This document shows, in pieces, positions 42,429-52,285 of a stretch of DNA of 64,000 bases. The notes below the pieces were generated by a model, which saw only the letters and a program-made list of their open reading frames with translations, did not search any database and had not been told where the DNA came from. Both the position numbers and the translations under genes were made by a program. The first letter of the stretch is position 1, and each line of letters starts with the position of its first letter. This DNA comes from CAVZQN01 sp963837395 (GTDB taxonomy: Bacteria; Acidobacteriota; HRBIN11; JAKEFK01), in NCBI GenBank assembly GCA_963837395.1, contig CAWINI010000003.1:186001-250000 (forward strand). The letters are read 5' to 3'.

Positions 42429-45400
42429 CTAAAGCCCTTTGGCAGCTAACTGCGCTAAATTCTTTCGCTCCTTTTTCCACTTATTGAAGATTCCGGAGAC
42501 CCACTTTGAAGGATAAACAGGCCAGGTGTCGCTTACAATTTCATTGGAGATACGATACCAATCAACAGCATCCGAATAATTACCATTCGATTGAGCTTTG
42601 AGTCCAAACATAAAGGCGGCTAAACTTCGCTTTTTCAAATCATTTTCGGCATCCTTTAGGATATCTTGTTCATCAGACAATCCTAAAAGATATCTTCCAA
42701 GTTTGTGATAAAAATCTTCCACTGTTGTCTGATAATGCTGTAGAAGTTGATCGCGATTGTAATTAAGGCCAGAACCAGGGCGCACGGAAGATGCGGCTCG
42801 CATTAGCCAAACAACATTTGGCTCAGGTGTTTGTTCGGGATCCTGAATCAATTCCCACATTAGCTCGTGTTCGTTATAGTCAAACATTACTAAGCTCAGA
42901 TCGCTGTATTTCTGCTGAATTTGAACACTTCTGGCCCATACAAGCGCTTCTTCTTTTCCTTTCGATTCCCGAAGATATTTGTAGGTACTTACGAACATGC
43001 CCATATCTGCAAGGCCATGTTCGTTCGCTTTCATACTTACTTCGTAAGCAAGATCATACTTGCCCGCATCGCCAAGATTTTCGCTTGCACATCGAAAGAA
43101 AATACCTGGAGCCTGAATATCGATCATTGCTCCTATTGCCTCAATAACTTGTTCTTTGGATTGATCCTTGAATACCGTTGCGAATTTTTTTCCAACGTCA
43201 TAACACCACTCCGATGTAGTAATGGGATAACTGAAAGAATGGATCTCTTGCGCGGCTTCGGTGTACTTTCCAAGACGCCACAGTACTTCATCCATATCAA
43301 GTAAAACATTAGTATCATCCGGGTATCTCTCAAGAGTCTCATGAGCTAGCTTCAATGACTCCTGTTCTCTTCCAAGCTTGTATAGCAAAAAAAATCCTTG
43401 AATCAAAACTCCCGCTTGATAGCTACTAACCTCAGGTTCAACTACTTCCCATCCTTCTTCATATTTGCCATCGCGATAATAGCCCTCGCCCAATTCCCTT
43501 ATCGCAAAAAGATAGTCAAAACCATCAGAATCATCGTGTGTACGCAACCATTCATTAATTACACTGATTGTTTCCGCATTTCTTTCTTTTTGTCTTAAGA
43601 ACTCTACGTACTCTTCCCTGATATCCCAATCTTCCGGATTTTCTTTTATCGCTTTTTTGAATTGATCTTCCAAAATTCCTGCATCCACATCATCTCGAAA
43701 CCTTAAATAGCGAAGAATTTTACCCTTTTTCGAAACTTTGAATTGCCGCGAGTTTAAGAGACCCATTAGGACATTTGTATTGCCTGTGTACTGGGCACAC
43801 CATGTTGCTGCTTCACTTTCATCTAATACATCGTCCCTAAAAATACTGCTGCAGAGATTTTCTTGCTGTTTCAGATCGCGCAGTTCGTCTCTCATCAGAT
43901 CGGCAAGAAAATAACGATGACGAACTCGCGTGTCCATTCTTGACACCAATGTCTTTATCGCAGAATAAACTTTAGGATCATTTTGATCGGCCCTGGGCGT
44001 AATTCGCTCCATCGTTCTGAACAAAATTCGAGCGCCAAAAATAGATAGATTCTGGAAATCATTGAACAAAGGTTGAAGGTCTTGAGCTCCTTGTTTTGAT
44101 TCAGCTAAATGGCCATACCATTTTTGAAAATCCGTTATGTATGGATTTGCTGAAGCTTTTTTCAGATCATCAGAAAACTCAGTTACAGCTTCAACAGAAG
44201 AAAGTTCATCCATATAAAACAAGCCTTGAATATAGAGTGCCGAATAAAAATAGTTTCGGTAGTAAGAACTGTATTCAGTTGAAGTCAGGAACGGCCGATT
44301 CTTCTTTTCCGTTTCATCTGAAATTGCTTTTTCAAAACTATCGATTAAAGCTGGAGTTGACTTTGCGCGTTGAAGTTTTGAAATAATATCGTTGGCGATT
44401 TGCGGTGATGTCCCGGGCAGCAGTGAATCCTGGGTAATTTGCTCCACTATTAACGGCAGCGCCGTTCGGGACCAGGTTCGGTTCATTGAAAAGTCATCCA
44501 GTCCTAACGTCGCGCGAATAATTGACAATGGTTGTTCCATTTTTGGATATACAGCTCGCCGATATTTTGAAAAGTCGTCTTCATTTTTTAAAGATGCTAA
44601 TCGTAAAAGCCAAAGATAGTGTGTTTGATCAGAAGCCGATGCTAAGTTTGCTGCATCCTCAAGTTCTTTATTCTGATTTGTTCCATAAAAGCGAACCGGA
44701 TCCTTCTCAGGTAATGATTTGCAAATATTGAAAGCGTGGGTTGTATAACCCATAGTATGAGACAGCAGACATTCTTCGTGAACTAATTTTTCTTGTGTTA
44801 AATTTTTGCTTAGTACAAGCATCGTCAGTGCTTTGGCTGTTGAAAAATCTCCGAGTTCAACCTGGTCTAAATTCTGAAGATTTAGATTCACCAAAGCCCT
44901 GGTTGCAATGGGAAGAAAACCAGAATCCCGGTCGTCATCCAACCATAAAGTATTAATTTTCCGAAGCAACATTATTTGATACGGCAAATAAAACCGATCC
45001 GCATCCGCATTCAATTCCTTGCTCTGCTCTGGCTCAGCCGTGTTAAGTTTGTAATGGTGCTTTGTCTGCAATTTTTGGGTCCAAGCTGAAAGCATCCGCA
45101 TCGCATCGGAAAAGTCTGGAGCTTCTGGAAAAGTCCCAACTTCAAGATTCTTATACTGAATTAGCCATGCATCGTTTTTAAAATCTACTGATACAACTTC
45201 TATCGGTTCGTCTGTGAGAAAGCTGTGAATCTGGGCCACTGACATAAGAAAACGCTTATCTGGCTGAAGGCGATAGCTCTTTCTAAGAATTTGAAGCATC
45301 TGGTCTGCCGGCGCCTCTGCGATGATATTTCCGGAATTGAATTTTGGAGCGGCGATCGGATTCTTCGAAATTTCTATGAATTTTTGTTTGCTAGAATTTT

Positions 45401-45497
45401 TGTGGGCATGAGCCGTATCGAATGTAAAGTAATAAATCAACAAGGCTGCAACAATCGACATGGCAATCAATCCGATGGCTATAGCTACATATCTCAT
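42429..45497 (-). CDS. Large membrane-anchored TPR-like helical repeat protein
   Basis: 1022 residues. An N-terminal hydrophobic segment (about 3-25) anchors or exports the protein. The remainder is almost all helical, with TPR-like repeats most evident in residues 600-880 (for example NPEDWDIREEYVEFLRQKERNAETISVINEWLRTHD, followed by GYYRDGKYEEGWEVVEPEVS). The N-terminal third has no clear domain. TPR arrays serve as protein-binding platforms. I do not know a named homologue. Confidence 0.7.
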   Translation of the reverse strand: MRYVAIAIGLIAMSIVAALLIYYFTFDTAHAHKNSSKQKFIEISKNPIAAPKFNSGNIIAEAPADQMLQILRKSYRLQPDKRFLMSVAQIHSFLTDEPIEVVSVDFKNDAWLIQYKNLEVGTFPEAPDFSDAMRMLSAWTQKLQTKHHYKLNTAEPEQSKELNADADRFYLPYQIMLLRKINTLWLDDDRDSGFLPIATRALVNLNLQNLDQVELGDFSTAKALTMLVLSKNLTQEKLVHEECLLSHTMGYTTHAFNICKSLPEKDPVRFYGTNQNKELEDAANLASASDQTHYLWLLRLASLKNEDDFSKYRRAVYPKMEQPLSIIRATLGLDDFSMNRTWSRTALPLIVEQITQDSLLPGTSPQIANDIISKLQRAKSTPALIDSFEKAISDETEKKNRPFLTSTEYSSYYRNYFYSALYIQGLFYMDELSSVEAVTEFSDDLKKASANPYITDFQKWYGHLAESKQGAQDLQPLFNDFQNLSIFGARILFRTMERITPRADQNDPKVYSAIKTLVSRMDTRVRHRYFLADLMRDELRDLKQQENLCSSIFRDDVLDESEAATWCAQYTGNTNVLMGLLNSRQFKVSKKGKILRYLRFRDDVDAGILEDQFKKAIKENPEDWDIREEYVEFLRQKERNAETISVINEWLRTHDDSDGFDYLFAIRELGEGYYRDGKYEEGWEVVEPEVSSYQAGVLIQGFFLLYKLGREQESLKLAHETLERYPDDTNVLLDMDEVLWRLGKYTEAAQEIHSFSYPITTSEWCYDVGKKFATVFKDQSKEQVIEAIGAMIDIQAPGIFFRCASENLGDAGKYDLAYEVSMKANEHGLADMGMFVSTYKYLRESKGKEEALVWARSVQIQQKYSDLSLVMFDYNEHELMWELIQDPEQTPEPNVVWLMRAASSVRPGSGLNYNRDQLLQHYQTTVEDFYHKLGRYLLGLSDEQDILKDAENDLKKRSLAAFMFGLKAQSNGNYSDAVDWYRISNEIVSDTWPVYPSKWVSGIFNKWKKERKNLAQLAAKGL

Positions 45498-45562
45498 AGA
45501 TATTGCGGATGATATAACTAGTGGTGTGCTCTTGGCAATTCGATTATTTCGATAGTTGCGGT

Positions 45563-47038
45563 TCAGTAGAGTGAGGATTCACGTTTGCGGCCGGTGAAAT
45601 CCATGTACACGGTTTTGGTCGCAGTATAGAATTCGAAAACTTCGGTACCCATTTCATGCGGTCCAATGGCAGTTGATTTGGTTCCACCAAAGGGAGCTTG
45701 CGCTTCGCCGCCGATCGTTGGCGAATTGATGTGAACCTTCCCAACTTCCGCTAATTCCACAAAGCGCAAACAGCGGCTCATATCAGTTGAGTACAATGAA
45801 GCTGACAATCCATAATCAACCGAATTTGCCAGATCGACACATTCTTCAAAACTTTTCGCACGCAGTACGCTAACAACTGGACCAAATATTTCTTCGCGCG
45901 CAATTCTCATTTCAGGCTTTACACGATCAAACAATGTTGGTGCAATAAAAAATCCGTGAGCATAGTTCGCATCGGTTAAACGATTTCCGCCGGTTAGAAG
46001 CCTGGCACCTTCCGATTCGCCAATTTCCAGATAACGCGTTACGGTTTGCAGCTGCGTTTCATCTACCAACGGTCCCATGTTGACTTCAGGATCTAAACCA
46101 TTACCAACTCGAATTTGTTTCATTCGCGTCATCAGCATTTCAATAAATCGATCTGCAATTGTTTCCTGCACAATCACGCGGCTTGATGCCGTACATCGTT
46201 GTCCTGTAGAACCGAATCCACCTTGCACAACACCTTCAACTGCCAGCGGCATATCAGCATCATCCAAAATTACAACCGGATTTTTGCCCCCCATTTCGCA
46301 TTGCACACGAATTCCACGCTGCGAGCCTTTTTGATAAATACTTCCACCTATTTCATTTGAACCGGTGAAAGATATCGCGCGCACATCAGGATGATTCACA
46401 AGCTCTTCACCAACAATGTGTCCGTGGCCTAAAACAAGATTCAATACTCCTGGAGGAATTCCCGCTTCCTCAAAAATTTCAACCAGACGAACTGCACAAA
46501 GTGGAGTTAATTCAGCGGGCTTAAACACAACTGTATTTCCGGCGATCAAAGCAGGTGCAATTTTCCAAATTGGAATTGCTACCGGAAAATTCCAGGGAGT
46601 AATTAGAGCAACAACTCCGACCGGTTGCCGCAAAGTATAAATAAAATTGTTTGGAAGTTCAGATGGAATTGTCGCGCCGCCAAGTCTTCTTCCTTCACCG
46701 GCCGTAAATTCCAGGATGTTCATTGCGCGCTGAACTTCACCGCGAGAGTCCGCAATTGTCTTCCCTTCTTCACGCGTTAACGTTTCAGCAAGCTCATTCG
46801 CTCTGGTTCGCAAAATATCCAGCGCGCGAAACAAAATTTTTCCGCGACCGGGTGCCGGCATCTGGGCCCAGGCAAAGAATGCATTTTTTGCCGCAGCCAC
46901 TGCAGCCCTTGCTTCTTCTGCAGCCGATAATGGCGAGGCACATAAAACTTCATGTGTGTTTGCCGGATTTAAATCTTGCATCTGCTCGCGCGATGAAGAT
47001 TCAACCCACTTACCGTTAATGAAGTTTTGTAACAGCAT
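45563..47038 (-). CDS. Aldehyde dehydrogenase
   Basis: 491 residues, the usual ALDH length. The NAD-binding segment is LITPWNFPVAIPIWKIAPALIAGNTVVFKPAE; FTGSNEIGGS holds the dinucleotide loop; the catalytic Glu is in QCEMGGKNPVVI and the catalytic Cys in GFGSTGQRCTASSRVIV. It oxidises an aldehyde to an acid with NAD(P)+. Its start lies 4 bases before the stop of the aminotransferase gene on the same strand, so both are in one operon. In context it probably oxidises an aminoaldehyde from polyamine or amine breakdown. Confidence 0.94.
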   Translation of the reverse strand: MLLQNFINGKWVESSSREQMQDLNPANTHEVLCASPLSAAEEARAAVAAAKNAFFAWAQMPAPGRGKILFRALDILRTRANELAETLTREEGKTIADSRGEVQRAMNILEFTAGEGRRLGGATIPSELPNNFIYTLRQPVGVVALITPWNFPVAIPIWKIAPALIAGNTVVFKPAELTPLCAVRLVEIFEEAGIPPGVLNLVLGHGHIVGEELVNHPDVRAISFTGSNEIGGSIYQKGSQRGIRVQCEMGGKNPVVILDDADMPLAVEGVVQGGFGSTGQRCTASSRVIVQETIADRFIEMLMTRMKQIRVGNGLDPEVNMGPLVDETQLQTVTRYLEIGESEGARLLTGGNRLTDANYAHGFFIAPTLFDRVKPEMRIAREEIFGPVVSVLRAKSFEECVDLANSVDYGLSASLYSTDMSRCLRFVELAEVGKVHINSPTIGGEAQAPFGGTKSTAIGPHEMGTEVFEFYTATKTVYMDFTGRKRESSLY

Positions 47039-47041
47039 GCT

Positions 47042-48376
47042 TCAAACCTTCACGGAATCGTCTGCAATCTTTAACGCGGCGTCAAGAACATCAATTCCAA
47101 AATCAATTTCTTCACGCGATACAATCAATGGCGGCGCAATCACAAGATGATTCACCCAGGACACTGCAAATACACCATTCTTCATCATTTCAGCAGCAAC
47201 ACGATCCACAACCAGCGATTGATTGTTAACCTTGTCTTTGTAAGTGTTAAATGGCTTTCTAGTTGTTTGATTCTCCGTGAGATCTACTGCCCAAAACAGT
47301 CCAAGCCCTCGCACTTCACCGATTGAAATATGGCGGGCTTTTAATGCATGCAATCGCTCGCCCAAATAGTCACCCATCTGCTTTGTTCGTTCCAACAAAT
47401 TCTGACGATGATATTCACGAATTGCAGCAACCCCGGCGGCCAATGTTAATGGATGTGCTTCATAGGTATGACCATGCGCAAAATAATTTTCCACAAAATG
47501 ATCCGCAATTTTTTGAGTCGTGGCACACAAACCAAGGGGTACATACGCAGAAGTAATTCCTTTCGCGGTTGTTAGGATGTCCGGCACCACATTCCAATGA
47601 TCCATTGCAAACCACTTCCCTGTCCGACACCAACCGGTCATTACTTCATCTGCAATCAAAAGAACACCGTGTTTATCGCAGATCTCACGCAATCTCGGCA
47701 TGTATTCCGGCGGTGGAATGATTACACCATTTGTTCCAACAACCGGCTCAATAATTACTGCAGCAACATCACTTTCGTTTTCAATCATGTGATCGATGTA
47801 TTCAACGCATGCAATTCCACATTGCGGATATGTGTGCTTGATCGGACACCGATAGCAATAAACTTCAGGCGCAAAAATAACATTGGGAACTTTGCCTTCT
47901 GTTTCAATCGCCCATCTTCTTGGATCGCCAGTAGCAGCAATCGAACCCCCAGTCGAACCATGATAAGAGTGATATCGCGAAATTATTTTGGAACGTCCGG
48001 TATACAAACGCGCAATTTTGAATGCAGCTTCATTAGCTTCCGTTCCAGAACATGTGAAAAAGAATTTTTGCAATCCTTTCGGTAAAACTTCCAAAAGCAT
48101 CTCGCTCAATTCTGCGCGAACGGTTGTTGCAAAACCGGGTGCGGCATATGCAAGCTGCAGGGCTTGATTTTGAATCGCCGTAATCACTGCTTTGTTTTTG
48201 TGGCCCAGATGTGAGCACATTAATTGTGATGAAAAATCTAAATACTTTTTGCCGGCTGCATCAAAGAAATAAACTCCCTCAGCATCTACGATGTGTAAGG
48301 GTTTCCAATTTTTTTGATAACGCCATGTGCCATATGTAAGTTGTGCCGTGATGTCAGAAATGTTTTGTTCGCTCAT
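47042..48376 (-). CDS. Class III PLP-dependent aminotransferase
   Basis: 444 residues from ATG at 48376. PLP-binding Lys is in TTAKGITSAYVPLGL; the phosphate-binding and co-factor contacts appear as CSGTEANEAAFKIAR and IADEVMTGWCRTGK. This matches omega-amino acid:pyruvate/putrescine-type transaminases. It makes an aldehyde from an amine with pyruvate or 2-oxoglutarate as acceptor, and the adjoining aldehyde dehydrogenase would oxidise the product. A longer start at 48469 runs into the divergent oxidase gene. Confidence 0.92.
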   Translation of the reverse strand: MSEQNISDITAQLTYGTWRYQKNWKPLHIVDAEGVYFFDAAGKKYLDFSSQLMCSHLGHKNKAVITAIQNQALQLAYAAPGFATTVRAELSEMLLEVLPKGLQKFFFTCSGTEANEAAFKIARLYTGRSKIISRYHSYHGSTGGSIAATGDPRRWAIETEGKVPNVIFAPEVYCYRCPIKHTYPQCGIACVEYIDHMIENESDVAAVIIEPVVGTNGVIIPPPEYMPRLREICDKHGVLLIADEVMTGWCRTGKWFAMDHWNVVPDILTTAKGITSAYVPLGLCATTQKIADHFVENYFAHGHTYEAHPLTLAAGVAAIREYHRQNLLERTKQMGDYLGERLHALKARHISIGEVRGLGLFWAVDLTENQTTRKPFNTYKDKVNNQSLVVDRVAAEMMKNGVFAVSWVNHLVIAPPLIVSREEIDFGIDVLDAALKIADDSVKV

Positions 48377-48427
48377 GATGCCATCTATTTTACCGCAGAG
48401 TGCGCCAAGATCTGGTAGACTTCCGGC

Positions 48428-49792
48428 ATGCGGCCTGTCGAACAATCGTGCTATTGGATGGCAACGCATCCGATTTCGATTCTGCCTTCATTGGAAGGAG
48501 AAATGCGCACTGATATTGCCATCATTGGCGCTGGATTTACGGGACTGTGGACAGCCCTGTTCATCAAACAATTGGAACCGTCAGTTGATGTCACGATTGT
48601 GGAAAAAACATTCGCCGGGTATGGCGGCAGCGGTCGTAATGGAGGAATTCTTGGAGAAACAGTAGATCATTCGCATCAACTTGCCATACAGCATTTCGGA
48701 CGAGATGAAGCAAAACTGTTAGCAGAAATTGGCAGAGAAAATATCAGCGAGATACAACAGTTTTTCGCAAAGCATCAACTCGATTGCGATTATGAACCGA
48801 CCGGACGCCTCCTTGTAGCATTATCAGACTCTCAACTTGAAGATTGCCGCCGCGCAATCGAATCTGCCAGGAAACTCGGTGTAACCTCACATCAATGGCT
48901 GAATGCAGAACAGATTCAATCGCAAATTAGAAGTCCTTTGTATCACGGAGGAATTCTTTCCACTGAAGGTGGAATTCTAAATCCAATCAAATTGATAGAT
49001 GGACTCAAACGGATCGCGCTAAAGCAAGGCGTTCAGGTTTTTGAAAATTCCACCGTTAGAAATTTGAAGCAAGGTCAAATTCAAACCGAAAAAGGAATTC
49101 TGAATTCCCGAAAAATTATTCTGGCAACCGATGTCTATTCCCATTTTTTGTTTCCAAAATTATTAAATCGTTTTCTGCCGCTGTACGATTACATCCTGGT
49201 TAGCGAACCATTAGCCCAGGCTCAACTTGAATCCATTGGCTGGAAGAATCGGCAGGGAGTTACAGATGCGCGTACGTTTTTTAATTACTATCGTCTCACG
49301 CACGATAACAGAATTTTATGGGGAACCAGTGAAGCAAAATATTATTCACCAAATAGTGTGAATGCTTCGCATGATCATTCTGAGGCTCACTACAAAGCTT
49401 TGCGAGAAAGTTTTGCTAAACATTTTCCACAACTAAAAGAATTACGATTTGAATTCGCATGGGGCGGAGCAATTGCATCCACAACGCGATTAACTCCATT
49501 CTTTGGAAGTTTTCATAACGGTCAGACGATGTATGCCCTGGGATATACAGGACACGGAATTGGAAGCACTCGAATCGCTGCGAAAATCCTGTCGCATCAG
49601 GCATTGGAACGATATAACCCTCTATTAGATCTTTCGATGGTTAGAAACAAACCGTTTCCATATCCACCTGAGCCGCTGCGTAGAGTCGCCGTCGAGCAAG
49701 TAACGAACGCGCTGCGGCGAACGGATCAAGGTGCAAAGCCTGGTCTGTTGTTAAGAATTTTAGATTGGATGGGAATCGGCTTTTCAAGTTGA
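48428..49792 (+). CDS. FAD-dependent oxidoreductase (gamma-glutamylputrescine oxidase-like)
   Basis: 454 residues. It begins RPVEQSCYWMAT, the N-terminal extension typical of PuuB-like amine oxidases. The FAD motif is IAIIGAGFTGLWTALFI near 31, followed by a GGSGRNGGILG flavin loop. The C-terminal end has ALGYTGHGIGSTRIAAKIL of the DAO family. It oxidatively deaminates an amine such as gamma-glutamylputrescine. It is divergent (about 50 bases apart) from the aminotransferase/aldehyde dehydrogenase pair, so the three make an amine-catabolism set; no puuA-like ligase is next to them. Confidence 0.88.
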   Translation: MRPVEQSCYWMATHPISILPSLEGEMRTDIAIIGAGFTGLWTALFIKQLEPSVDVTIVEKTFAGYGGSGRNGGILGETVDHSHQLAIQHFGRDEAKLLAEIGRENISEIQQFFAKHQLDCDYEPTGRLLVALSDSQLEDCRRAIESARKLGVTSHQWLNAEQIQSQIRSPLYHGGILSTEGGILNPIKLIDGLKRIALKQGVQVFENSTVRNLKQGQIQTEKGILNSRKIILATDVYSHFLFPKLLNRFLPLYDYILVSEPLAQAQLESIGWKNRQGVTDARTFFNYYRLTHDNRILWGTSEAKYYSPNSVNASHDHSEAHYKALRESFAKHFPQLKELRFEFAWGGAIASTTRLTPFFGSFHNGQTMYALGYTGHGIGSTRIAAKILSHQALERYNPLLDLSMVRNKPFPYPPEPLRRVAVEQVTNALRRTDQGAKPGLLLRILDWMGIGFSS

Positions 49793-49800
49793 TTAGACTG

Positions 49801-49894
49801 TTTTCAACACGAAGACACAACGGCACGAAGATCACTAGAATTTTCTTAAATATTTTTTGTGAAACCTCGTGTCTTGGTGACCTCGTGTTGAAAA
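49801..49894. repeat. Intergenic inverted repeat, copy B
   Basis: TTTTCAACACGAAGACACAAC at the left pairs with GTGTCTTGGTGACCTCGTGTTGAAAA at the right around an AT-rich centre (AAATATTTTTTGTGAAA). It is the same element as at 13078, in the same orientation, and lies between two convergent stop codons, where it could end transcription on both sides. Confidence 0.75.
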
Positions 49895-49899
49895 AAACC

Positions 49900-51219
49900 T
49901 TATCCGGTTTGAACGCGGCGCGGCGAGAACAAATCGTAAGCGCTGCGGATGAGTGTGCGTTGCGCAAAAGGGCTGAATGCTAGCGGCGCGACGCAAGCAA
50001 ATGGAAGCAGCTCCCCCCATTTCAAACTCAAACCTAATGGGGAGATCGCCCAAAGAGCATCCAATAAAAAAAAGATTGGAAACGCCCATCTATAACGAAC
50101 GCCAGTTTTAATATGATCCAGTAAAACCGAGCTGATTAAATAAAGTCGCACTGCAATTCCAACCGGAGCAATCGCCAAAAGTATAAAAGCAACTTTCTCG
50201 CCTATTGTTTCTCCTAATATGTGCTGCAATCCATTTTCAAAGGGAAGTCCCCAATGAAGTGCAGAAACATACATTGCCATGTAGACGCATTGCAGAATCA
50301 CAAACAAAATTCTTGCTGATGTTCGGTTCAGAACATATTCTGGATCCTCCCATCGTTGAATATTTTCCGAATACTCATCAGACATTTGATTTTGCACAAT
50401 TTGTAAATCATCACGAACGGCCGCCATGTCTTGATATCTTTCCGATGGTTCCTTTTTCAAACAACGCGAAATGATCAAATCCAAATCCGCTGGACAATCC
50501 GCTCTCATGTAGCGAACTAGTTCCGGATCACGATAAAGAATCTGACCGATCACCGCTTTCAGATCTTCACCCGAAAACAGTTTTTGTCCGGAAAACATTT
50601 CATAAAGCAAAACGCCGAAACTGAAAACATCGGAACGTTGATCAAGATCTTTTCCCAAAGCTTGTTCCGGACTCATATATAAGGGTGTTCCGATCACGAT
50701 GCCGCTGCTTGTTTTTGTTGGAACTTCTGATGGTGGTGTGATTTCCCCTTCGGTTGTTTGTACTTTTGCCAGACCGAAATCCAGAATCTTCACCTGTCCC
50801 GAATTCGCCAGCATAATATTTGAAGGTTTTACATCGCGATGAACGATTCCTTTTGAATGCGCTGCTTGAAGCGCATCCGCAACGATTAATGCAATTCGCA
50901 TAGCCTCATGAATTTCCAGCTTCCCTTTTGCCAGTCGTGCTTGCAGTGTTTCACCATCAACAAATTCCATGGAAATAAAATGAGCATCGCCATCTTGAGC
51001 GATCTCATGAATTTGAATCACTGCCGGATGGTTCAAACTGGATGCCGCTTTTGCTTCACGCAAAAATCGCTGAAGGCGTCCTGGATCACGCGCAATTTCA
51101 GGCGGCAGAACTTTTAATGCAATTTTACGATCAAGCTGTGGATCAAGCGCTTCATACACCTCACCCATCCCTCCGGTCGCAATTTTGCGAATAATTTGAT
51201 AGCGCGAGATCTTTTCCAC
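49900..51219 (-). CDS. Serine/threonine protein kinase (Pkn2-type) with membrane tail
   Basis: 439 residues from a GTG start. The catalytic domain (about 1-265) has the glycine loop IATGGMGEVYEALDPQLDRKIALKVLP (Lys34), the catalytic HRDVKPSNIML, DFGLAKV and MSPEQALGKDLDQRSDVFSFGVLLYE. After a linker with NIQRWEDPEYVLNRTS, three or four membrane helices follow (about 305-415). This is the eukaryotic-type kinase frequent in Acidobacteriota. It is followed by a VWFA protein on the same strand; the two may be co-transcribed. Confidence 0.94.
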   Translation of the reverse strand: MEKISRYQIIRKIATGGMGEVYEALDPQLDRKIALKVLPPEIARDPGRLQRFLREAKAASSLNHPAVIQIHEIAQDGDAHFISMEFVDGETLQARLAKGKLEIHEAMRIALIVADALQAAHSKGIVHRDVKPSNIMLANSGQVKILDFGLAKVQTTEGEITPPSEVPTKTSSGIVIGTPLYMSPEQALGKDLDQRSDVFSFGVLLYEMFSGQKLFSGEDLKAVIGQILYRDPELVRYMRADCPADLDLIISRCLKKEPSERYQDMAAVRDDLQIVQNQMSDEYSENIQRWEDPEYVLNRTSARILFVILQCVYMAMYVSALHWGLPFENGLQHILGETIGEKVAFILLAIAPVGIAVRLYLISSVLLDHIKTGVRYRWAFPIFFLLDALWAISPLGLSLKWGELLPFACVAPLAFSPFAQRTLIRSAYDLFSPRRVQTG

Positions 51220-51241
51220 TTTGTGTCTTTGTGGTTAGATT

Positions 51242-52213
51242 CTATCTCGCGTAGTACCCTTCACGATAATGGAGTTGGATGCCTTTGCGTTTGCAGGTGA
51301 TACTGATTTGACGCCACGAGCCATCAGCATTCGGATTGGTTGGACGATACGCGAGCGAATATTGACTTCGAACAAAACTACGAATTAATTCTTGCACCTG
51401 GCCGATCTGTTTCCGATTTTCCGGAAAAAATGCATAACCACCGGTTCGACTTGCTAGCTTCTGTAAATTGTCCTTACCTTCATTTGCTTTACGTTCCGCT
51501 CCATACCAATTCACACCATAGCTATAAGTGATCGTTCCAAAAACAACCACAGTCAGGTCCGGCGTGTTTAAAGCTTTATCCAGCACATTATTCATTTTCT
51601 TTTTGCTCAAGTTGTCCTGGCCATCTGAACAAATCACTAAAACTTTACGGCCATATTCGTCTTTCAATTGATCGATCGCAAAATCAATTGCATCAAACAA
51701 AGCGGTGTGTCTGAAATGGATACGCACATCGTGCAACTGCTCAGCTAACTTATTTCGATCTGCGTTAAATTCGGATGCAGTTGGAGTTTCATTAAAAGTA
51801 ATTAGTTGCATCTTGTCATATGGACCAAGTGCGCTCAGCAGCAACAAGCCTGCATCGCGTGCCATATCCAGTTTTTTGATGTCATCAATGTCTTCATCCA
51901 TACTCGCGCTGCTATCAAGTACAAAGGAAAGTGACATCGGCATGTTGGGATCTTGTCCGGAAGAATCGCTGAACTGAGTAATTTTCTGAGGAATCCCATT
52001 TTCACTAACTGACAATTCACCAACTTTAAGATCAGAAATATAGTGACCTTTTTTATCAACAGCGCTTAAGTACAGATCTACAAGATCGACATTGACACTT
52101 TCATTGATCGATCCCTGAGTGGATGGGGGCTCTGATCCAAGAAGCCAGAATGGCAAAATGGCAAGAAGTAGAATTACAAAAATTACAGCGAAGCGACCGA
52201 ACTGTGGCTTCAT
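51242..52213 (-). CDS. Secreted von Willebrand factor A domain protein (VWFA-related)
   Basis: 323 residues with an N-terminal signal/anchor helix. A short beta domain comes first (VDLVDLYLSAVDKKGHYISDLKVGELSVSENGIPQKI), then a VWA domain with the MIDAS motif LSFVLDSSASMDEDI (D-x-S-x-S) near 95-108, and ALFDAIDFAID and ICSDGQDNLSKKK downstream. This arrangement is the acidobacterial VWFA-related family, thought to bind metal-dependent ligands at the cell surface. Substrate or partner unknown. Confidence 0.85.
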   Translation of the reverse strand: MKPQFGRFAVIFVILLLAILPFWLLGSEPPSTQGSINESVNVDLVDLYLSAVDKKGHYISDLKVGELSVSENGIPQKITQFSDSSGQDPNMPMSLSFVLDSSASMDEDIDDIKKLDMARDAGLLLLSALGPYDKMQLITFNETPTASEFNADRNKLAEQLHDVRIHFRHTALFDAIDFAIDQLKDEYGRKVLVICSDGQDNLSKKKMNNVLDKALNTPDLTVVVFGTITYSYGVNWYGAERKANEGKDNLQKLASRTGGYAFFPENRKQIGQVQELIRSFVRSQYSLAYRPTNPNADGSWRQISITCKRKGIQLHYREGYYAR

Positions 52214-52285
52214 ACTCTCATCAGTTCAATCAAAGTTTAAGTAGCCGGAGTGATTACGTCAATGCCGCATCGCGCATCCCGCTCA

